64,000 nt of DNA. Source: Aureliella sp046290675. Its GTDB lineage: Bacteria > Planctomycetota > Planctomycetia > Pirellulales > Pirellulaceae. A program made the position numbers and the translations under genes. Below, piece after piece: positions 35,069 to 45,267 of the stretch; positions within the stretch are counted from its first letter, which is position 1, and each line of letters opens with the position of its first letter. The stretch spans positions 296,813 through 360,812 of the forward strand of contig JBKAHA010000008.1 in NCBI GenBank assembly GCA_046290675.1, written 5' to 3'. The notes beneath the pieces are model-generated. The model saw only the letters and a list, made by a program, of their open reading frames with translations. It searched no databases and had not been told where the DNA came from.

Positions 35069-36820
35069 ATGCACAGGAAGGTTTTTTGGGGCTTGTCTGC
35101 ATGGCTCGGCATTTTCAGCACACTTGGTGTTCTGCGTGGTCAGGACAGTGAAGGCTCGAGGCTGGCTGATCTCGTGGTTCGCAACGTGCGGATTTATCAG
35201 TGCGATGATGATTTTGGTCGCTCGGACGCGGTGGCGGTCAAGGCTGGTCGGATTGTTGCCATCGGCGAAGACAATTGTTCGAAATGGATTGATCCCACGG
35301 GCAGCAACGTCGTCGACGCAGGAGGCGCGACCCTAACGCCTGGGTTTGCCGACAGTCATCTTCACTACGTGGGTCTAGGCGAATCGCTCCAGATGCTAGA
35401 TCTACGTCTGGCGAAGTCGTGGGATGACATCATCGAACAGGTAAAGCAAGCCTCCGAAAAAGTCCCTGTTGGAACTTGGATCGAGGGAAGGGGCTGGCAT
35501 CAATCCAAGTGGACGCAAGCACCGCCGGAGAACGTCGATGGCTACCCCGTGCATACGCGAATGAGCCAAGCGGTTCCGAATCATCCCGTTCTGTTAACCC
35601 ATGCGAGTGGGCATGCTTGTTTTGCCAACGCTCGGGCAATGGAGCTGGCCGGCGTGGAGGCTGATACAAAACCTCCAAAGGGCGGAGAGATTCTGCGTTC
35701 TGCCGACGGTCTGCCGTGTGGTGTCTTTCGGGAGAATGCCCAGGGGCTCGTTCGAGTTGCTAAAGCTCGTGAATTGCGAAAACAAACGGAGTCCGAAAGA
35801 GACGCTTTGCTCAGGCAACGAGTCGAGCTAGCTGGAGCCGAATGTCTTCGATTTGGCATCACCTCCGTTCATGACGCGGGTAGCTCATTCGATCTGGCGG
35901 AGAAAATGTCGCAGCTGGCCGAGGAAGGTACGCTTCCGGTTCGCGTGTACATGATGATTCGCACCGGGAGTACGGAACTAGCTAAACGCATGCCGGGTTT
36001 CAAACGCAACAATGTTGGCAACGGATTCTTTTCGGTACGGAGTGTCAAAGTTTCGATTGACGGCGCGCTTGGGCCACACGGTGCCTGGCTATTGCAGCCT
36101 TATTCGGATCTGACCAACACATCAGGACTTAATACAGTCTCGCTAGAGGAATTGGGACGTGTCGCCAAGCTTTGTACGAAGTACTCCTGGCAACTTTGCG
36201 TCCACGCGATTGGAGATCGCGCGAATCAAGAAGTGTTGGACGCATATGCGGCGGCACTGGGTGGAGAGGTCCAGAGTGATCATCGTTGGCGAATCGAACA
36301 TGCCCAACATTTGGCGCCGGCCGACATACCACGCTTTGGCGAGATGGGGGTGATCCCGGCCATGCAAGCCAATCATTGCACCAGCGATGCCATCTTTGTG
36401 CCGACACGGTTAGGTGAACGCCGAAGCCGCGAGGGCGCCTACGTCTGGCGATCTTTGATCGACAACGGCGCCATCATACCCAACGGGACTGATGCTCCAG
36501 TTGAGTTGATCGATCCAAGAGCGTCGCTTTATGCATCCGTCACAAGGCAGCTTAAGAACGGGATGCAGTTCTTTCCAGAGCAATGCATGACGCGTGAAGA
36601 AGCTCTGCTTAGCTACACGATCTGGCCAGCATACGCGGCGTTCCAGGAACGTGAGCTAGGGTCGATTGAAGTTGGCAAGAGAGCCGACTTTGTGCTCTGG
36701 GACACGGATTTGGTTGAGTGTCCTGCCGAAGAGATTCTCACCGCCGAAGTCCAAGCGACTTACCTCGCCGGAGAGCGAGTGTTCGAAGCGAATCAGCAGA
36801 CTGAGGCGAAGGCAAACTAA
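35069..36820 (+). CDS. Secreted metal-dependent amidohydrolase (Amidohydro_3, YtcJ-like)
   Basis: The ATG at 35069 opens a signal peptide (VFWGLSAWLGIFSTLGVLRG) and has AAAGGA 10 nt upstream; a frame extends back to 34793 but would run into the divergent gene. The 583-residue product has the amidohydrolase small beta-domain start (ADLVVRNVRIYQCDD). The metal motif is GFADSHLHYVG (HxH). Later metal-site residues are in QLCVHAIGDRANQEVLDAYA and RIEHAQHL. The catalytic Asp is in PNGTDAPVE, and the C-terminal turn is VGKRADFVLWDTDL. The family hydrolyses amide or related bonds with zinc; the substrate cannot be told. Length fits the family. Confidence 0.93.
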   Translation: MHRKVFWGLSAWLGIFSTLGVLRGQDSEGSRLADLVVRNVRIYQCDDDFGRSDAVAVKAGRIVAIGEDNCSKWIDPTGSNVVDAGGATLTPGFADSHLHYVGLGESLQMLDLRLAKSWDDIIEQVKQASEKVPVGTWIEGRGWHQSKWTQAPPENVDGYPVHTRMSQAVPNHPVLLTHASGHACFANARAMELAGVEADTKPPKGGEILRSADGLPCGVFRENAQGLVRVAKARELRKQTESERDALLRQRVELAGAECLRFGITSVHDAGSSFDLAEKMSQLAEEGTLPVRVYMMIRTGSTELAKRMPGFKRNNVGNGFFSVRSVKVSIDGALGPHGAWLLQPYSDLTNTSGLNTVSLEELGRVAKLCTKYSWQLCVHAIGDRANQEVLDAYAAALGGEVQSDHRWRIEHAQHLAPADIPRFGEMGVIPAMQANHCTSDAIFVPTRLGERRSREGAYVWRSLIDNGAIIPNGTDAPVELIDPRASLYASVTRQLKNGMQFFPEQCMTREEALLSYTIWPAYAAFQERELGSIEVGKRADFVLWDTDLVECPAEEILTAEVQATYLAGERVFEANQQTEAKAN

Positions 36821-36934
36821 AGTGTCGGCCTCGGAGTGCGGTAAACCCGGACGACCTGCGAGGATTCTGCCCAGCTGCATGAATGCAACATGGTGACTCG
36901 CAGGCCGTGATCTCAATGCTGCTCGCTCGAGGAA

Positions 36935-37249
36935 CTACCGGCCGATCGTTGGCGGGTTGTTCATGAAGAAGTCACGAGGGCCACGGGTGGTGTAGTAGGG
37001 GTATGCAACTTGTGCTGTTGCTGGTCCGCCTGCACCTGTGTGTCCTGCTGGCTGTGCGTTGCAGTACGAGCCGTTCTGGCCAAGAAATCGTTGGTAGTCA
37101 GTGCCACCGCGCTGCCAGCCTAGCTTGCATGGACGGCAGCCGACATTGCCATTGCAACTGTTGCAACCTTTGTTACGCTGCAACAACTCACATCCGGTGC
37201 TGCACGAGACGGTGATGGCGAGTGCCAAGCCCATTAATACGCGTTTCAT
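36935..37249 (-). CDS. Small Cys-rich putative lipoprotein
   Basis: A 104-residue exported protein with a short Lys-Arg, hydrophobic and small-residue leader; STGC at 17-20 is a plausible but imperfect lipobox. After it come two paired cysteines, C29-x2-C32 and C38-x2-C41 (KGCNSCNGNVGCRPCKLGWQ), then another at 63. A C-terminal Tyr/Pro-rich stretch with AYPYYTTRGPRDFFMNNPP follows. The pattern fits small planctomycete secreted proteins of unknown role; two CxxC pairs could bind metal or form disulfides. GGATGACG precedes the ATG and may serve as its ribosome site. The gene is isolated, with the amidohydrolase converging on it. Confidence 0.75.
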   Translation of the reverse strand: MKRVLMGLALAITVSCSTGCELLQRNKGCNSCNGNVGCRPCKLGWQRGGTDYQRFLGQNGSYCNAQPAGHTGAGGPATAQVAYPYYTTRGPRDFFMNNPPTIGR

Positions 37250-37689
37250 TTGGCGTCATCCTTTACGCACTGCAGACTCCTTGTGGAGCCGGCGAATTGG
37301 TTTGCTACTCTTCAACAGCGCGAAGCCTGCTGTGGTCGTCGCACTTTGGAAACTGGGCACGTGCGGGCGTGCCCGATGAATCCCACAGTCCGTTTTTCGG
37401 ACCCTTCCTTCGCTTCGATCGGGAAAACCGGCACGTTTCCTTCACCCCGAGCTTCACTCGATGGGAAACGTGACTCAGTTGTCCCAGCTTACCAACGGTT
37501 GCTAGCAATGATCGCAATCCGGCTTTCACTTTCGGCTAGCTTTTAGGGACTCTCTCTTGGTCTTCGTTTTCAAGCCGATAGCACTTCGTCAGCTTTGAGC
37601 GGGGCGCTGGCGGCGCAGACGGGCGGTTTTTGAAGTATCCTTAAACCTTGATAACTCAACTCCCTTTTCGGGCTCCGTAGAGCAGAACC
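37250..37689. other. Intergenic region with inverted repeats
   Basis: About 440 bp between divergent genes. Visible structures: GGGCACG/CGTGCCC at 37355-37361 and 37368-37374 with a 6-nt loop; and CACGTTTCC/GGAAACGTG at 37432-37440 and 37464-37472 with a 23-nt loop. No supported coding frame. Promoters of the lipoprotein gene and the two-helix protein gene should lie here. Confidence 0.45.
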
Positions 37690-38079
37690 ATGGCTTTGGA
37701 ACGCGCGACTCCAAAAAAAATATCGAGTGAAACGGTCGAGTCTCCGTTTATGAAACTGGAGCAATCCCGTTCCGGTTTTCGTTTAATCTTTACACTCCTG
37801 CTCATGGTTGTTGGAGCAGGCTTGGCAACGCTAATCGTTTTTGGGATGCGAGTTCCTGTCTTGGCGTCCGAAGTGTTTGCTTGGTTTGGACAGCCAGCAC
37901 CGCGGATGGACTACGAAGCTGGGCGTCGTGCACAGATCCAGTTTCTGACGCTGCTCTACGCAGCGCCCGTCGGGTTGGGCGTGTTTGTGTTTGTTGCTCG
38001 CAAGGCACTTCTCTTCATCGAGTCCTACATCAATCGCGACTACGAAACAGAAGAAGACAAGCAGTTTCACATGGAGTAG
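37690..38079 (+). CDS. Small membrane protein with two predicted helices
   Basis: A 129-residue protein. An N-terminal charged region of about 30 residues precedes a first helix (LIFTLLLMVVGAGLATLIVF). A loop with FAWFGQPAPRMDYEAGRRAQ follows, then a second helix (FLTLLYAAPVGLGVFVFVA), and a charged C-terminal tail ends ETEEDKQFHME. Both ends are probably cytoplasmic. I do not recognise the family. The gene stands between a divergent lipoprotein gene and the convergent toroid-repeat gene; its codon use does not differ obviously from its neighbours. No strong ribosome site is seen before the ATG. Confidence 0.7.
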   Translation: MALERATPKKISSETVESPFMKLEQSRSGFRLIFTLLLMVVGAGLATLIVFGMRVPVLASEVFAWFGQPAPRMDYEAGRRAQIQFLTLLYAAPVGLGVFVFVARKALLFIESYINRDYETEEDKQFHME

Positions 38080-38197
38080 GGTCTGCTTCGAGCGGAGTGC
38101 GGTCACGCAGTATTGTTACTTGTACAGCCTACCAGTCGTAGGAAAGTTCCGGCTGGAAAACTCGTGGGTATTCCACACTCGCGGAAGTAGATCTGCT

Positions 38198-39436
38198 CTA
38201 ACGCTGGTAGATCGGGAGGTAGTGATGATTCACGCTCAGACTTAGAATCGCCATGCACGTCGTGTAGACTCGACCCGCCCCCTGCTCTTCTCCTCCTTCA
38301 GCCGCCCATGAACCATCCGGATTTTGGTGCGCCAATAGCAAGTCGGAAACGATCTGGTGTGCATTCTTACTGGTGCTACCTCCGCGCTGGTGCATGGCTT
38401 GAGCGTAGTAATAGGTTCCGTAGAAAAAGAATCGGTCGTCCCACTTGGGAGGATGTTCTACCAGCCATTTGGTTGCATGCTCGACGAGCGGAGATTCATA
38501 TTGACCGCAAATCTGCATCGCCAACGCTCCTGCGGCAGTCATGGCAAAAGTGGCTTTCCGATTGTCAGGCAAATAGCTAAACCCACCGCTGTCTCCGAGT
38601 GGCAATCCCGAGCTGTTAAGCGGACTCGTGAATGAGTTGTTCAAATAGGTGACCGCCTTTTCGATGGCTTCGACGGGTACTTCCAGGCCATCGTTTTTCG
38701 CGGACCGCAATGCGAGTAGTTGCCACACGCTCACAGACAGATCGGCATCGTTGGAGTTCGGTGTGTAACGCCAGCCGCCTTGGTAGCGCGAGTTCTTGCG
38801 TTGTTTCTGTGCGCTCAGGATCAGATCAATGGCCCGCTGGCATTGGTCATGAATTCGAAGGTCTTGTTCGGCGTTGGCTCCCATTCCGAGCATTTCCGTC
38901 AACATCAGGGTTGTGATTCCATGTCCATACATGCGAGAACCGTCGCGATTACCGAAGTAACCCTTGTCGTCTTGGCGGTCTGGACGAAGCACAAAGTCTA
39001 ATGCCTCTCTAGCGGCAATTCCTTCCGGCGATTCGACCGACGGTGTGACACCAATACTGGCCATCGCCATAATGGATAGAGCCGACATAGTCGTGTCGTG
39101 CTGCCGGTCGACGATGGCCCCATCTTCACGCTGCTTGGATATCAAGTAGCGAATTCCACGCTGGATCGACCCGTCTACCAGCTGACGTCTTGATGAGTCC
39201 GCGGATGTAGCCGAGTTGGTTCCTTCATCGGGCTCTACCGGGGTGGAATTGTTGAGACTCGATTGCTGACCGAAGCAAGTGGGGTCAAAAGCAGGCGAGA
39301 GCCCAGCAGAGATACAGAGAGAAGCGAAGAGCCAGACGGAAGTGGTCGATGTTTGCAGTTCCATTCGAACGATCGGCACATTGAGGAGCCGAGCTCCACA
39401 GGAAGCTGCGAAGGCGGCTAACGGACGTAGTCTCAT
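38198..39436 (-). CDS. Secreted squalene-cyclase-like (alpha/alpha-toroid) repeat protein
   Basis: A 412-residue protein with the start at 39436 overlapping the stop of the 1944-residue protein gene by 4 bp (ATGA), so it is translationally coupled. A later ATG at 39364 gives a more compact export signal (SVWLFASLCISAGLSPAF) but lacks a ribosome site. From about residue 85 the protein carries prenyltransferase/squalene-cyclase-type repeats, for example RGIRYLISKQREDGAI, QGGWRYTPNSNDADLSVSVW and LLAHQNPDGSWAAEG. These form an alpha/alpha toroid. The DxDD catalytic motif of squalene-hopene cyclases is not present, so enzymatic cyclisation is unlikely. It closes the MoxR operon. The toroid/DUF4159 protein at 2811-5165 shares this fold beside the other MoxR locus. 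Confidence 0.85.
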   Translation of the reverse strand: MRLRPLAAFAASCGARLLNVPIVRMELQTSTTSVWLFASLCISAGLSPAFDPTCFGQQSSLNNSTPVEPDEGTNSATSADSSRRQLVDGSIQRGIRYLISKQREDGAIVDRQHDTTMSALSIMAMASIGVTPSVESPEGIAAREALDFVLRPDRQDDKGYFGNRDGSRMYGHGITTLMLTEMLGMGANAEQDLRIHDQCQRAIDLILSAQKQRKNSRYQGGWRYTPNSNDADLSVSVWQLLALRSAKNDGLEVPVEAIEKAVTYLNNSFTSPLNSSGLPLGDSGGFSYLPDNRKATFAMTAAGALAMQICGQYESPLVEHATKWLVEHPPKWDDRFFFYGTYYYAQAMHQRGGSTSKNAHQIVSDLLLAHQNPDGSWAAEGGEEQGAGRVYTTCMAILSLSVNHHYLPIYQR

Positions 39437-42400
39437 CGCGATTCTTCCGTCTCTGCAATTCGTTCGAAGTAGGCTTCAACCTGTCTCTGCAACTCAGGTG
39501 CAAAACGCGTCTTATTCGAACTGTTTACTTTTTCATTGACGCGGTCACGAAGTTTGCCCCAGTCGCCATCGATCCGTTCGACTCCGAGCAACTCAACCTC
39601 AACGGGACGCTCTGCCGCCACCTTGGCTGCGTCAGCATCCGTGGCGGTTCCAAGATCGGCGTTGGCCTTGGGGTTTTCAGGTGACCGAGCACGGCTCATG
39701 GACTGGGCTGTGTCGCGTGCAGCTTCAGCCAAAGTCGAAGCGGGAGTACTCTTGCGGGAGCTGGACGCTGGATTTTCTGAGGCGTCCTCCTTCGCACCCA
39801 ATTCAGTAGCATTGAGCTGCTGGTCAAGCTCGTCCAGCAATTGGGCCATCTGCTCGGGAGAAAGTAGACCGGATGATGATGGGCGGCCGTCTTTTGAACT
39901 GGCTGAAGAATTTGGAGCTGTCGGCGGGTTGGTGCTGGTTGAGTTCGATAATGCTTGTTCAGATGTCGGCGAACCGCCGCTTGGATTTAGGAAATTCTCG
40001 ATCTGCTCGCCCGCTTGGCTCAAGGCAACATGAGCTTGTGAGCTGGCTTGAAGAGCTGCTTTCGTAATGGATGGCGACGCGACTGGCAGGTTTTCATCTT
40101 CTTGTGAGCTTTCCCATGCGCTCAGCAAAGCGTCGCTGGCGGGGACGAGCGAGTCATCAATGACTTCGTCGACCGTTGCAGCCAAAGTTCGCAATGCGAT
40201 GCTGTTAGCGAGATGCTCGAGACGTGCTTCATGCCGCGCTGCCCTGCTCAGACTAGCTCCTGCCTCGTCCACTAAAGTCTGTTGCCCGGTTTCGAATTCA
40301 ATGGCCTTTTGCAAAGCGCTTTCTTCACCTCTAGGATTGGACGGAGTAGCGTTGGAGGCCGAATCGAAGGCGGCGACGACTTGGTCAGCGAGCTGGCTTG
40401 TTAGTTCAGACAGGGATGCTGCCCATTCGGCGCTAGGGTTCTCGGCTTGAAGTTCGGGAGCGGGACTAGATTTGAAATCGGTAATGTTCTGCCCTAGCTG
40501 TTGAAGTTGATCGGCAACATGCCCTCGCATTTGCTCGCCAGCAGCGACTTCCATCCTGATCAGTGCGGACTTGCGACGAAGTTGGCGGACATTCTCCTTG
40601 TTGGCTTCGTTGTCGTTCTGTTCGAGTCGTTTTTGAGCGGCAGTTGAGTTCCGCGCGGCGGCTTGTAATTGTCTTCGAGACTGCGACAGATCCGCTTCCG
40701 TTTTTCGAAGTCGCTGCTTGGCCCGTGATTCTGAACTCTGCAGATAGTTCAAGTGCTTCCGGAATAGATTTTTTGATCGATCTCGCATCGCTCGACGACG
40801 ATTGTTCAACTCGGCTCCGTTTTGATGAATGCCGACACCCACATTTTCAGCGAGCTGCGTTTTGAGCTTATCTAGCTGCACACGAACATTGTTGAGTTGC
40901 TGGGAAGTCTGTTGCTTGGTCTCGTTCAGTTCTGCTTCGGACAATTCATTGAGCCCGGGTTTTTGTTGTTGGTTCCAGGCAGTTAATTCTTGACGAACTA
41001 CTTTGACAGATTGGAGCACGTCATCGGATTTCGAGAGCTGTGTTGTCAATTCAAGCTCTCTAAGCAGGGTGTCTGCAATGTGTTGCGAGGTCTTGCGGGC
41101 TTCCTTGATTTGTTCGACTAACCGTTCACGAAACCGAGCCACATTGGGATCCGAGGTTTCGATTTGAGTCGTCAGCCGAGCTTGCTCCAAGGCTGCCTGT
41201 TCGATTCGCTTGAGTGCCTCGTTCGTTGCTTGACGCGCGATTGAGGAAAGCTCGCTTTGCATTGGGGTGGATTGTGCGAGCCGTGATTCGAGCTCCGCCA
41301 ACAATTGACTCGGATCGGCTTCTGCTAGTGAGGCAAGTCGCTTGGCGCGGTCCGCCAACTGAGGCATGCGGTCCGCCGAAGGAGACATTCGATCCGATAC
41401 TTGCTCACCGGCATTCGAGTCCCTTTGCCCGGCATTGGTCGAGCGTTGACCGAGATCAGAGGTCGAGAATTCTGGTGAGTTTGAATTATTTACGTATTCG
41501 GCTCGTTGTAATTCTGCCGCCAACTGCTGCAATTCTTCCTCCGCAGACGAGGAATCTCCGGTTAAGGCCGTACTGGAGTTTCGCTCAAAAATATCGGCAA
41601 CGGTTTCTAAGGCTGTCGCTGCCTTAGCCTGCGCTTCGGCGATCTCATTCAGCTGGCTAGCGCTTGCATTTGGCAGGGCTTCGGCGGAGGGTAAGGCCGA
41701 ATCGCGAAGCAGTTCTTGTGCTTGGTCAACAACCTGGATGCCTGCATCGGCGAGCAATGCGGTTGATACTTGCTGGCTGTCCGTAAAGTTCTGGGCTTCG
41801 GCCAAGTCAACCAATGCATCTCGCAGTGTTTGGGTTGCCTGCTGCGACTTTGTTTCCAGTTGCTTTGAACGCCGGAACTCATTCGCATTTTCGGCAATCA
41901 CGTTGGGGAGTGGATTCGCTGACGTGGTTCCTGTTGATTCGGATTGACTCCGCGAATCCGCGGCTTGGCGAGTGGAGTTACCGAGTGAACGTGCCTGCTC
42001 AGCAGCAGCTCTGGCGAGCGATTCAATACTAGGCCCCATGGAAAACAGTCGCTCTCGGGCAGCATCGACAAAGTGCTGTAGATCAGACTGAGCCGCATTG
42101 ACCTGCTTTTTGAGCCGAAGCAAGTCGCCTCGTGCGGACCGGTAGACTTCATCGGACCATCGGCGAGACACGAGAGCATCCTTTGCCGCGGCTACCTCTG
42201 GATTCCAACGCAAGGACTGGATCTGCTTCCGCATTTCGTTGGGAAGCCCTGCGGCGCTGAGGTTTCGCACGATGGTGTCGAGATTGGATTCGTAGGCATC
42301 CCAGCGACGCGGATTGGGTTGCAAGAGTTCAAGATCTGGGTTGGGTGTATCGAGCTGAGTTTCTCCTGAGATCATCATTCGCAAATGCGAGTTGGCGACT

Positions 42401-45267
42401 TCGATATCGTTGGCTAACTGTAAGACGCTAACGGCCTGAGAAACGGATTGAACGCGGCCCGGTTCCAGCGGTATGAGCTGGTTTGGGTCTTCTGTTGCAC
42501 TAAGCGCATCCAATGCACGTGCGGCTTGACCAAGGTCCGCCGCGAATCCAGGTACTGCAGTTCGGTCGCTACGCAGCGTGGTGCGTCGTTGCGTCAATTC
42601 CTCAGCTGCAAGACTGAGTTGGCCCTGAGTCGCAGTGGACCCCAAGACAGGTTGAAAGATCCTTTCTGCCGGCGGAACCAGATCTCGCAAGGTTCGAAGC
42701 GAACTCGCGCTTGCGTCGTCGATTCCGGCATCGACGCTGGCCAACTTCGACGCCTGCGAGAGTTCTTGGATCGTCTTGTCGAGCTGTTGCGAGAAATTAG
42801 CTGAGTTGGACCGTGCGCTACGATCTTCCGAGTGGGTCGCAATGGTCTGTAGGCGGTTTGCCGAATTTCGGCGATTCTTCTGACGGGTTTCGTCGAGACC
42901 AGCGATGGAGTCCAGGATTCCCTGCGCGAGTTGCAATAGCTGGCGATTCAAAACACTCAGCTCGCGTTTTGACTGTTCGAACACATCAGTATTGGTGCTG
43001 GTGACGGAGCCGTCTTGAGGCGATGCCAGTTCGCCGTACGCGGCCAAAAGTGACTGGAGTTCTCGTACGTGTCGGAGTGCGCTGTCATGAGCGACGAAAT
43101 GGTTCGCGGCGTCCGTCAAAAGCCGGAGTCGGTTGAGCGTCGTTCGCAGGCCACCGGAGTCGGACGTTCGCTCTTCTGTTTGAAGGTTGCTGGATAGGTC
43201 CAGAGAGAGTTCCCGAGTCGCTAGTTCCAAGTGGATCAGTTCTAACGCAATAGATGGATCTAAATTGCTTTGGAGAGCCAACTGCAGTTCAGTGGTTAGT
43301 TTCGGTCGGATGGCGTCCAGGCGTTTCGCTGTATCGGAACTTAAGCCACGTAGCTCCGCATTGGAAAGCTCCTCGATTTGGCTTCCCGGCGGCAACGCTT
43401 CGGTTACTGAGCGAAGCAAACTGGCTGCTTTGACTCTGCGAGACTCGAGGCTGGTTTCCGCGAGTTGTAGTTGAATCGATGAAACGGCGAGCTGAGTCTC
43501 TTTTGATTCGGCGACATTTCCGGCCAAATCCGTCGCACGAACTTTGACACGAATCTTGTCGCCGGGCTGAAAAGGTCGATCGACGGCCGATAGTTGGAGC
43601 AAATCCAGCCGAAAGCTTGGGGTGTGCTCAATGGACTTTGACTCCGCAACTTGTCTCAGTATCAAGTCGGAGAATGGAGGGAGCGTTTCCTTCAGAGCGA
43701 TTGGATGGTTTGAAGGCGAATTGACTGTATCCTGGAAAACCGCCTGCCAGTCGGAACCGTTTGTACTGGCAAGGAAGTCAACTCGTTGGACGGGAAGTTC
43801 ATCGGTGATGCGATAGCTAAAATCCACCAGTGTGTTTGGCGAAACGATCGCGTACGGTTCTCTGGGAGCAATGCCCTGCACCACCGGGGGCGCATCCTGG
43901 ACAGCTTCAACCCGGTATGAAGGCGCAAACGCATTTGAGAATCCGTGCGTCAGGTCCGTAATACGGACTCGGTAGTTGAATGAGTTTTCGACCAGTTGCT
44001 CAAAATGGTGTCTCCCAGAATCCAGATTTCGCTTAAGCTCGATTTCGACAGGATCACTGGTCATTTCATCGGCGGCGTCACCGAAATCTTGGTCACGCAG
44101 CAACTTAGTACGTGATTGGCACGGTTCTACCTTAAGATCGATACTTAGCCAGCTTCCCTTCAGGACTCGCGTGTTTCTATGATTGCCTTGTTGAGGCGGA
44201 AGTTCTTGCGCCCCGGCGTATTCCGGCAAACGCACTGACGTTATGAATTCACTGACCTCGGGGCGTGCCACTGATTCCAGCGTGTACCAAGGCGTTGTGG
44301 CTGTTCCAATCCTGGCACGGTATCGCAATCGAGGCTGTTCGACCTGGAGTGTGCAGCTCAGCGTCTTTGCCCTCGAGCCCGATCTGGAAGGACTGTGTTC
44401 GGCCGCGCGGCTAGGAGTATTCGATGCTGGCGTGAGCAGAATCGTCGAGGATTCAACCGACCCGCGTTCAATCTCCAGGGTAGCCGTCTCTCCTGTAATG
44501 CGGCCAGTGACGCGAGCTTCGATCAGGATCGTATCACCGCGCGCGACGGTCTTGTTTTGAGGAAGTGGCCGAGTGATTTCAATGCGTGTCAGCGAGACTC
44601 GCCCCAAGTTTGCCAGCGGGAACAAGACGCGGCTTGAGCGATGGAAGAAGTAAACACCGGGTAGCAAACCGAGAAGGATAAGGCAGCATGCAGAAGCGAG
44701 TGCGACGCGCACCCAAATTCGTATTCGTCTCAATGGCAGGAGCTGAAAGACATCGAGGCTTTCCATCTGGTTTGCAGTTTGGGCCTGGATCGCTTCGGTA
44801 AATTCCGCCGATCCATCGGTTGGTTGTTGGCTTCCCAACTCGATGGCTGTGGGCAGTAATTCGCTGAGTGGGGGCACGCGGCGCCCAACCACGTCCGCTT
44901 CTTCTCGAAAGTCGAGCGGTCTTACCCAAGGTAAAGCGACTTGCCAGATCAGGATTCCAATTGCCGGCACGTAGAATGCGAAGCTTGCCCATCCGCGTGC
45001 AGCATCACCAGTCCCAGAGCTGCTGATCCATGAGGCATCGACGAGAGTAGCTACCACCAGTAACAACGCGCTGGCCGAAACTGACACACAAATACCTCGG
45101 AAAATTGCAAGCTGACGTCGTCGGTCCGCGTACTCCGATAGTCGCTCGGCGGTGATGGGGTGAATCGAAGATGTCTCAAGCGAGGTAATTGCCGGCGATT
45201 TACGCCGCGGCACGTCGTTCGTTTGCTTCGTGTGCAGCTTCAGATTGGTCGAGTTAGATGAGGCCAT
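39433..45267 (-). CDS. 1944-residue membrane-anchored coiled-coil protein of a MoxR/BatA operon
   Basis: The ATG has GAGGA 7 nt upstream. Three hydrophobic segments lie near the N-terminus (about 55-76, 90-112 and 187-210). They are followed by beta-rich domains (about 210-600: RIEITRPLPQNKTVARGDTI and similar extracellular-type strands). From about 620 to 1900 extensive coiled coil and low-complexity helix follow, rich in Gln, Ala, Ser, Glu and Arg (such as ELQQLAAELQRAEYVNN). The C-terminus ends with LQRQVEAYFERIAETEESR, a motif typical at the end of large MoxR-operon proteins of planctomycetes. No ATPase, VWA or catalytic motif was seen. Its start overlaps the end of the upstream VWA gene by 14 bp, and its stop overlaps the toroid gene by 4 bp. 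It is probably a scaffold spanning the periplasm; the family is poorly characterised. Confidence 0.85.
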   Translation of the reverse strand: MASSNSTNLKLHTKQTNDVPRRKSPAITSLETSSIHPITAERLSEYADRRRQLAIFRGICVSVSASALLLVVATLVDASWISSSGTGDAARGWASFAFYVPAIGILIWQVALPWVRPLDFREEADVVGRRVPPLSELLPTAIELGSQQPTDGSAEFTEAIQAQTANQMESLDVFQLLPLRRIRIWVRVALASACCLILLGLLPGVYFFHRSSRVLFPLANLGRVSLTRIEITRPLPQNKTVARGDTILIEARVTGRITGETATLEIERGSVESSTILLTPASNTPSRAAEHSPSRSGSRAKTLSCTLQVEQPRLRYRARIGTATTPWYTLESVARPEVSEFITSVRLPEYAGAQELPPQQGNHRNTRVLKGSWLSIDLKVEPCQSRTKLLRDQDFGDAADEMTSDPVEIELKRNLDSGRHHFEQLVENSFNYRVRITDLTHGFSNAFAPSYRVEAVQDAPPVVQGIAPREPYAIVSPNTLVDFSYRITDELPVQRVDFLASTNGSDWQAVFQDTVNSPSNHPIALKETLPPFSDLILRQVAESKSIEHTPSFRLDLLQLSAVDRPFQPGDKIRVKVRATDLAGNVAESKETQLAVSSIQLQLAETSLESRRVKAASLLRSVTEALPPGSQIEELSNAELRGLSSDTAKRLDAIRPKLTTELQLALQSNLDPSIALELIHLELATRELSLDLSSNLQTEERTSDSGGLRTTLNRLRLLTDAANHFVAHDSALRHVRELQSLLAAYGELASPQDGSVTSTNTDVFEQSKRELSVLNRQLLQLAQGILDSIAGLDETRQKNRRNSANRLQTIATHSEDRSARSNSANFSQQLDKTIQELSQASKLASVDAGIDDASASSLRTLRDLVPPAERIFQPVLGSTATQGQLSLAAEELTQRRTTLRSDRTAVPGFAADLGQAARALDALSATEDPNQLIPLEPGRVQSVSQAVSVLQLANDIEVANSHLRMMISGETQLDTPNPDLELLQPNPRRWDAYESNLDTIVRNLSAAGLPNEMRKQIQSLRWNPEVAAAKDALVSRRWSDEVYRSARGDLLRLKKQVNAAQSDLQHFVDAARERLFSMGPSIESLARAAAEQARSLGNSTRQAADSRSQSESTGTTSANPLPNVIAENANEFRRSKQLETKSQQATQTLRDALVDLAEAQNFTDSQQVSTALLADAGIQVVDQAQELLRDSALPSAEALPNASASQLNEIAEAQAKAATALETVADIFERNSSTALTGDSSSAEEELQQLAAELQRAEYVNNSNSPEFSTSDLGQRSTNAGQRDSNAGEQVSDRMSPSADRMPQLADRAKRLASLAEADPSQLLAELESRLAQSTPMQSELSSIARQATNEALKRIEQAALEQARLTTQIETSDPNVARFRERLVEQIKEARKTSQHIADTLLRELELTTQLSKSDDVLQSVKVVRQELTAWNQQQKPGLNELSEAELNETKQQTSQQLNNVRVQLDKLKTQLAENVGVGIHQNGAELNNRRRAMRDRSKNLFRKHLNYLQSSESRAKQRLRKTEADLSQSRRQLQAAARNSTAAQKRLEQNDNEANKENVRQLRRKSALIRMEVAAGEQMRGHVADQLQQLGQNITDFKSSPAPELQAENPSAEWAASLSELTSQLADQVVAAFDSASNATPSNPRGEESALQKAIEFETGQQTLVDEAGASLSRAARHEARLEHLANSIALRTLAATVDEVIDDSLVPASDALLSAWESSQEDENLPVASPSITKAALQASSQAHVALSQAGEQIENFLNPSGGSPTSEQALSNSTSTNPPTAPNSSASSKDGRPSSSGLLSPEQMAQLLDELDQQLNATELGAKEDASENPASSSRKSTPASTLAEAARDTAQSMSRARSPENPKANADLGTATDADAAKVAAERPVEVELLGVERIDGDWGKLRDRVNEKVNSSNKTRFAPELQRQVEAYFERIAETEESR

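Noticed and set aside
39536..40450. Plus-strand open frames within the giant coiled-coil gene
   Set aside because: Antisense to a strongly coding frame; Ser/Ala-rich low-complexity products without start signals.
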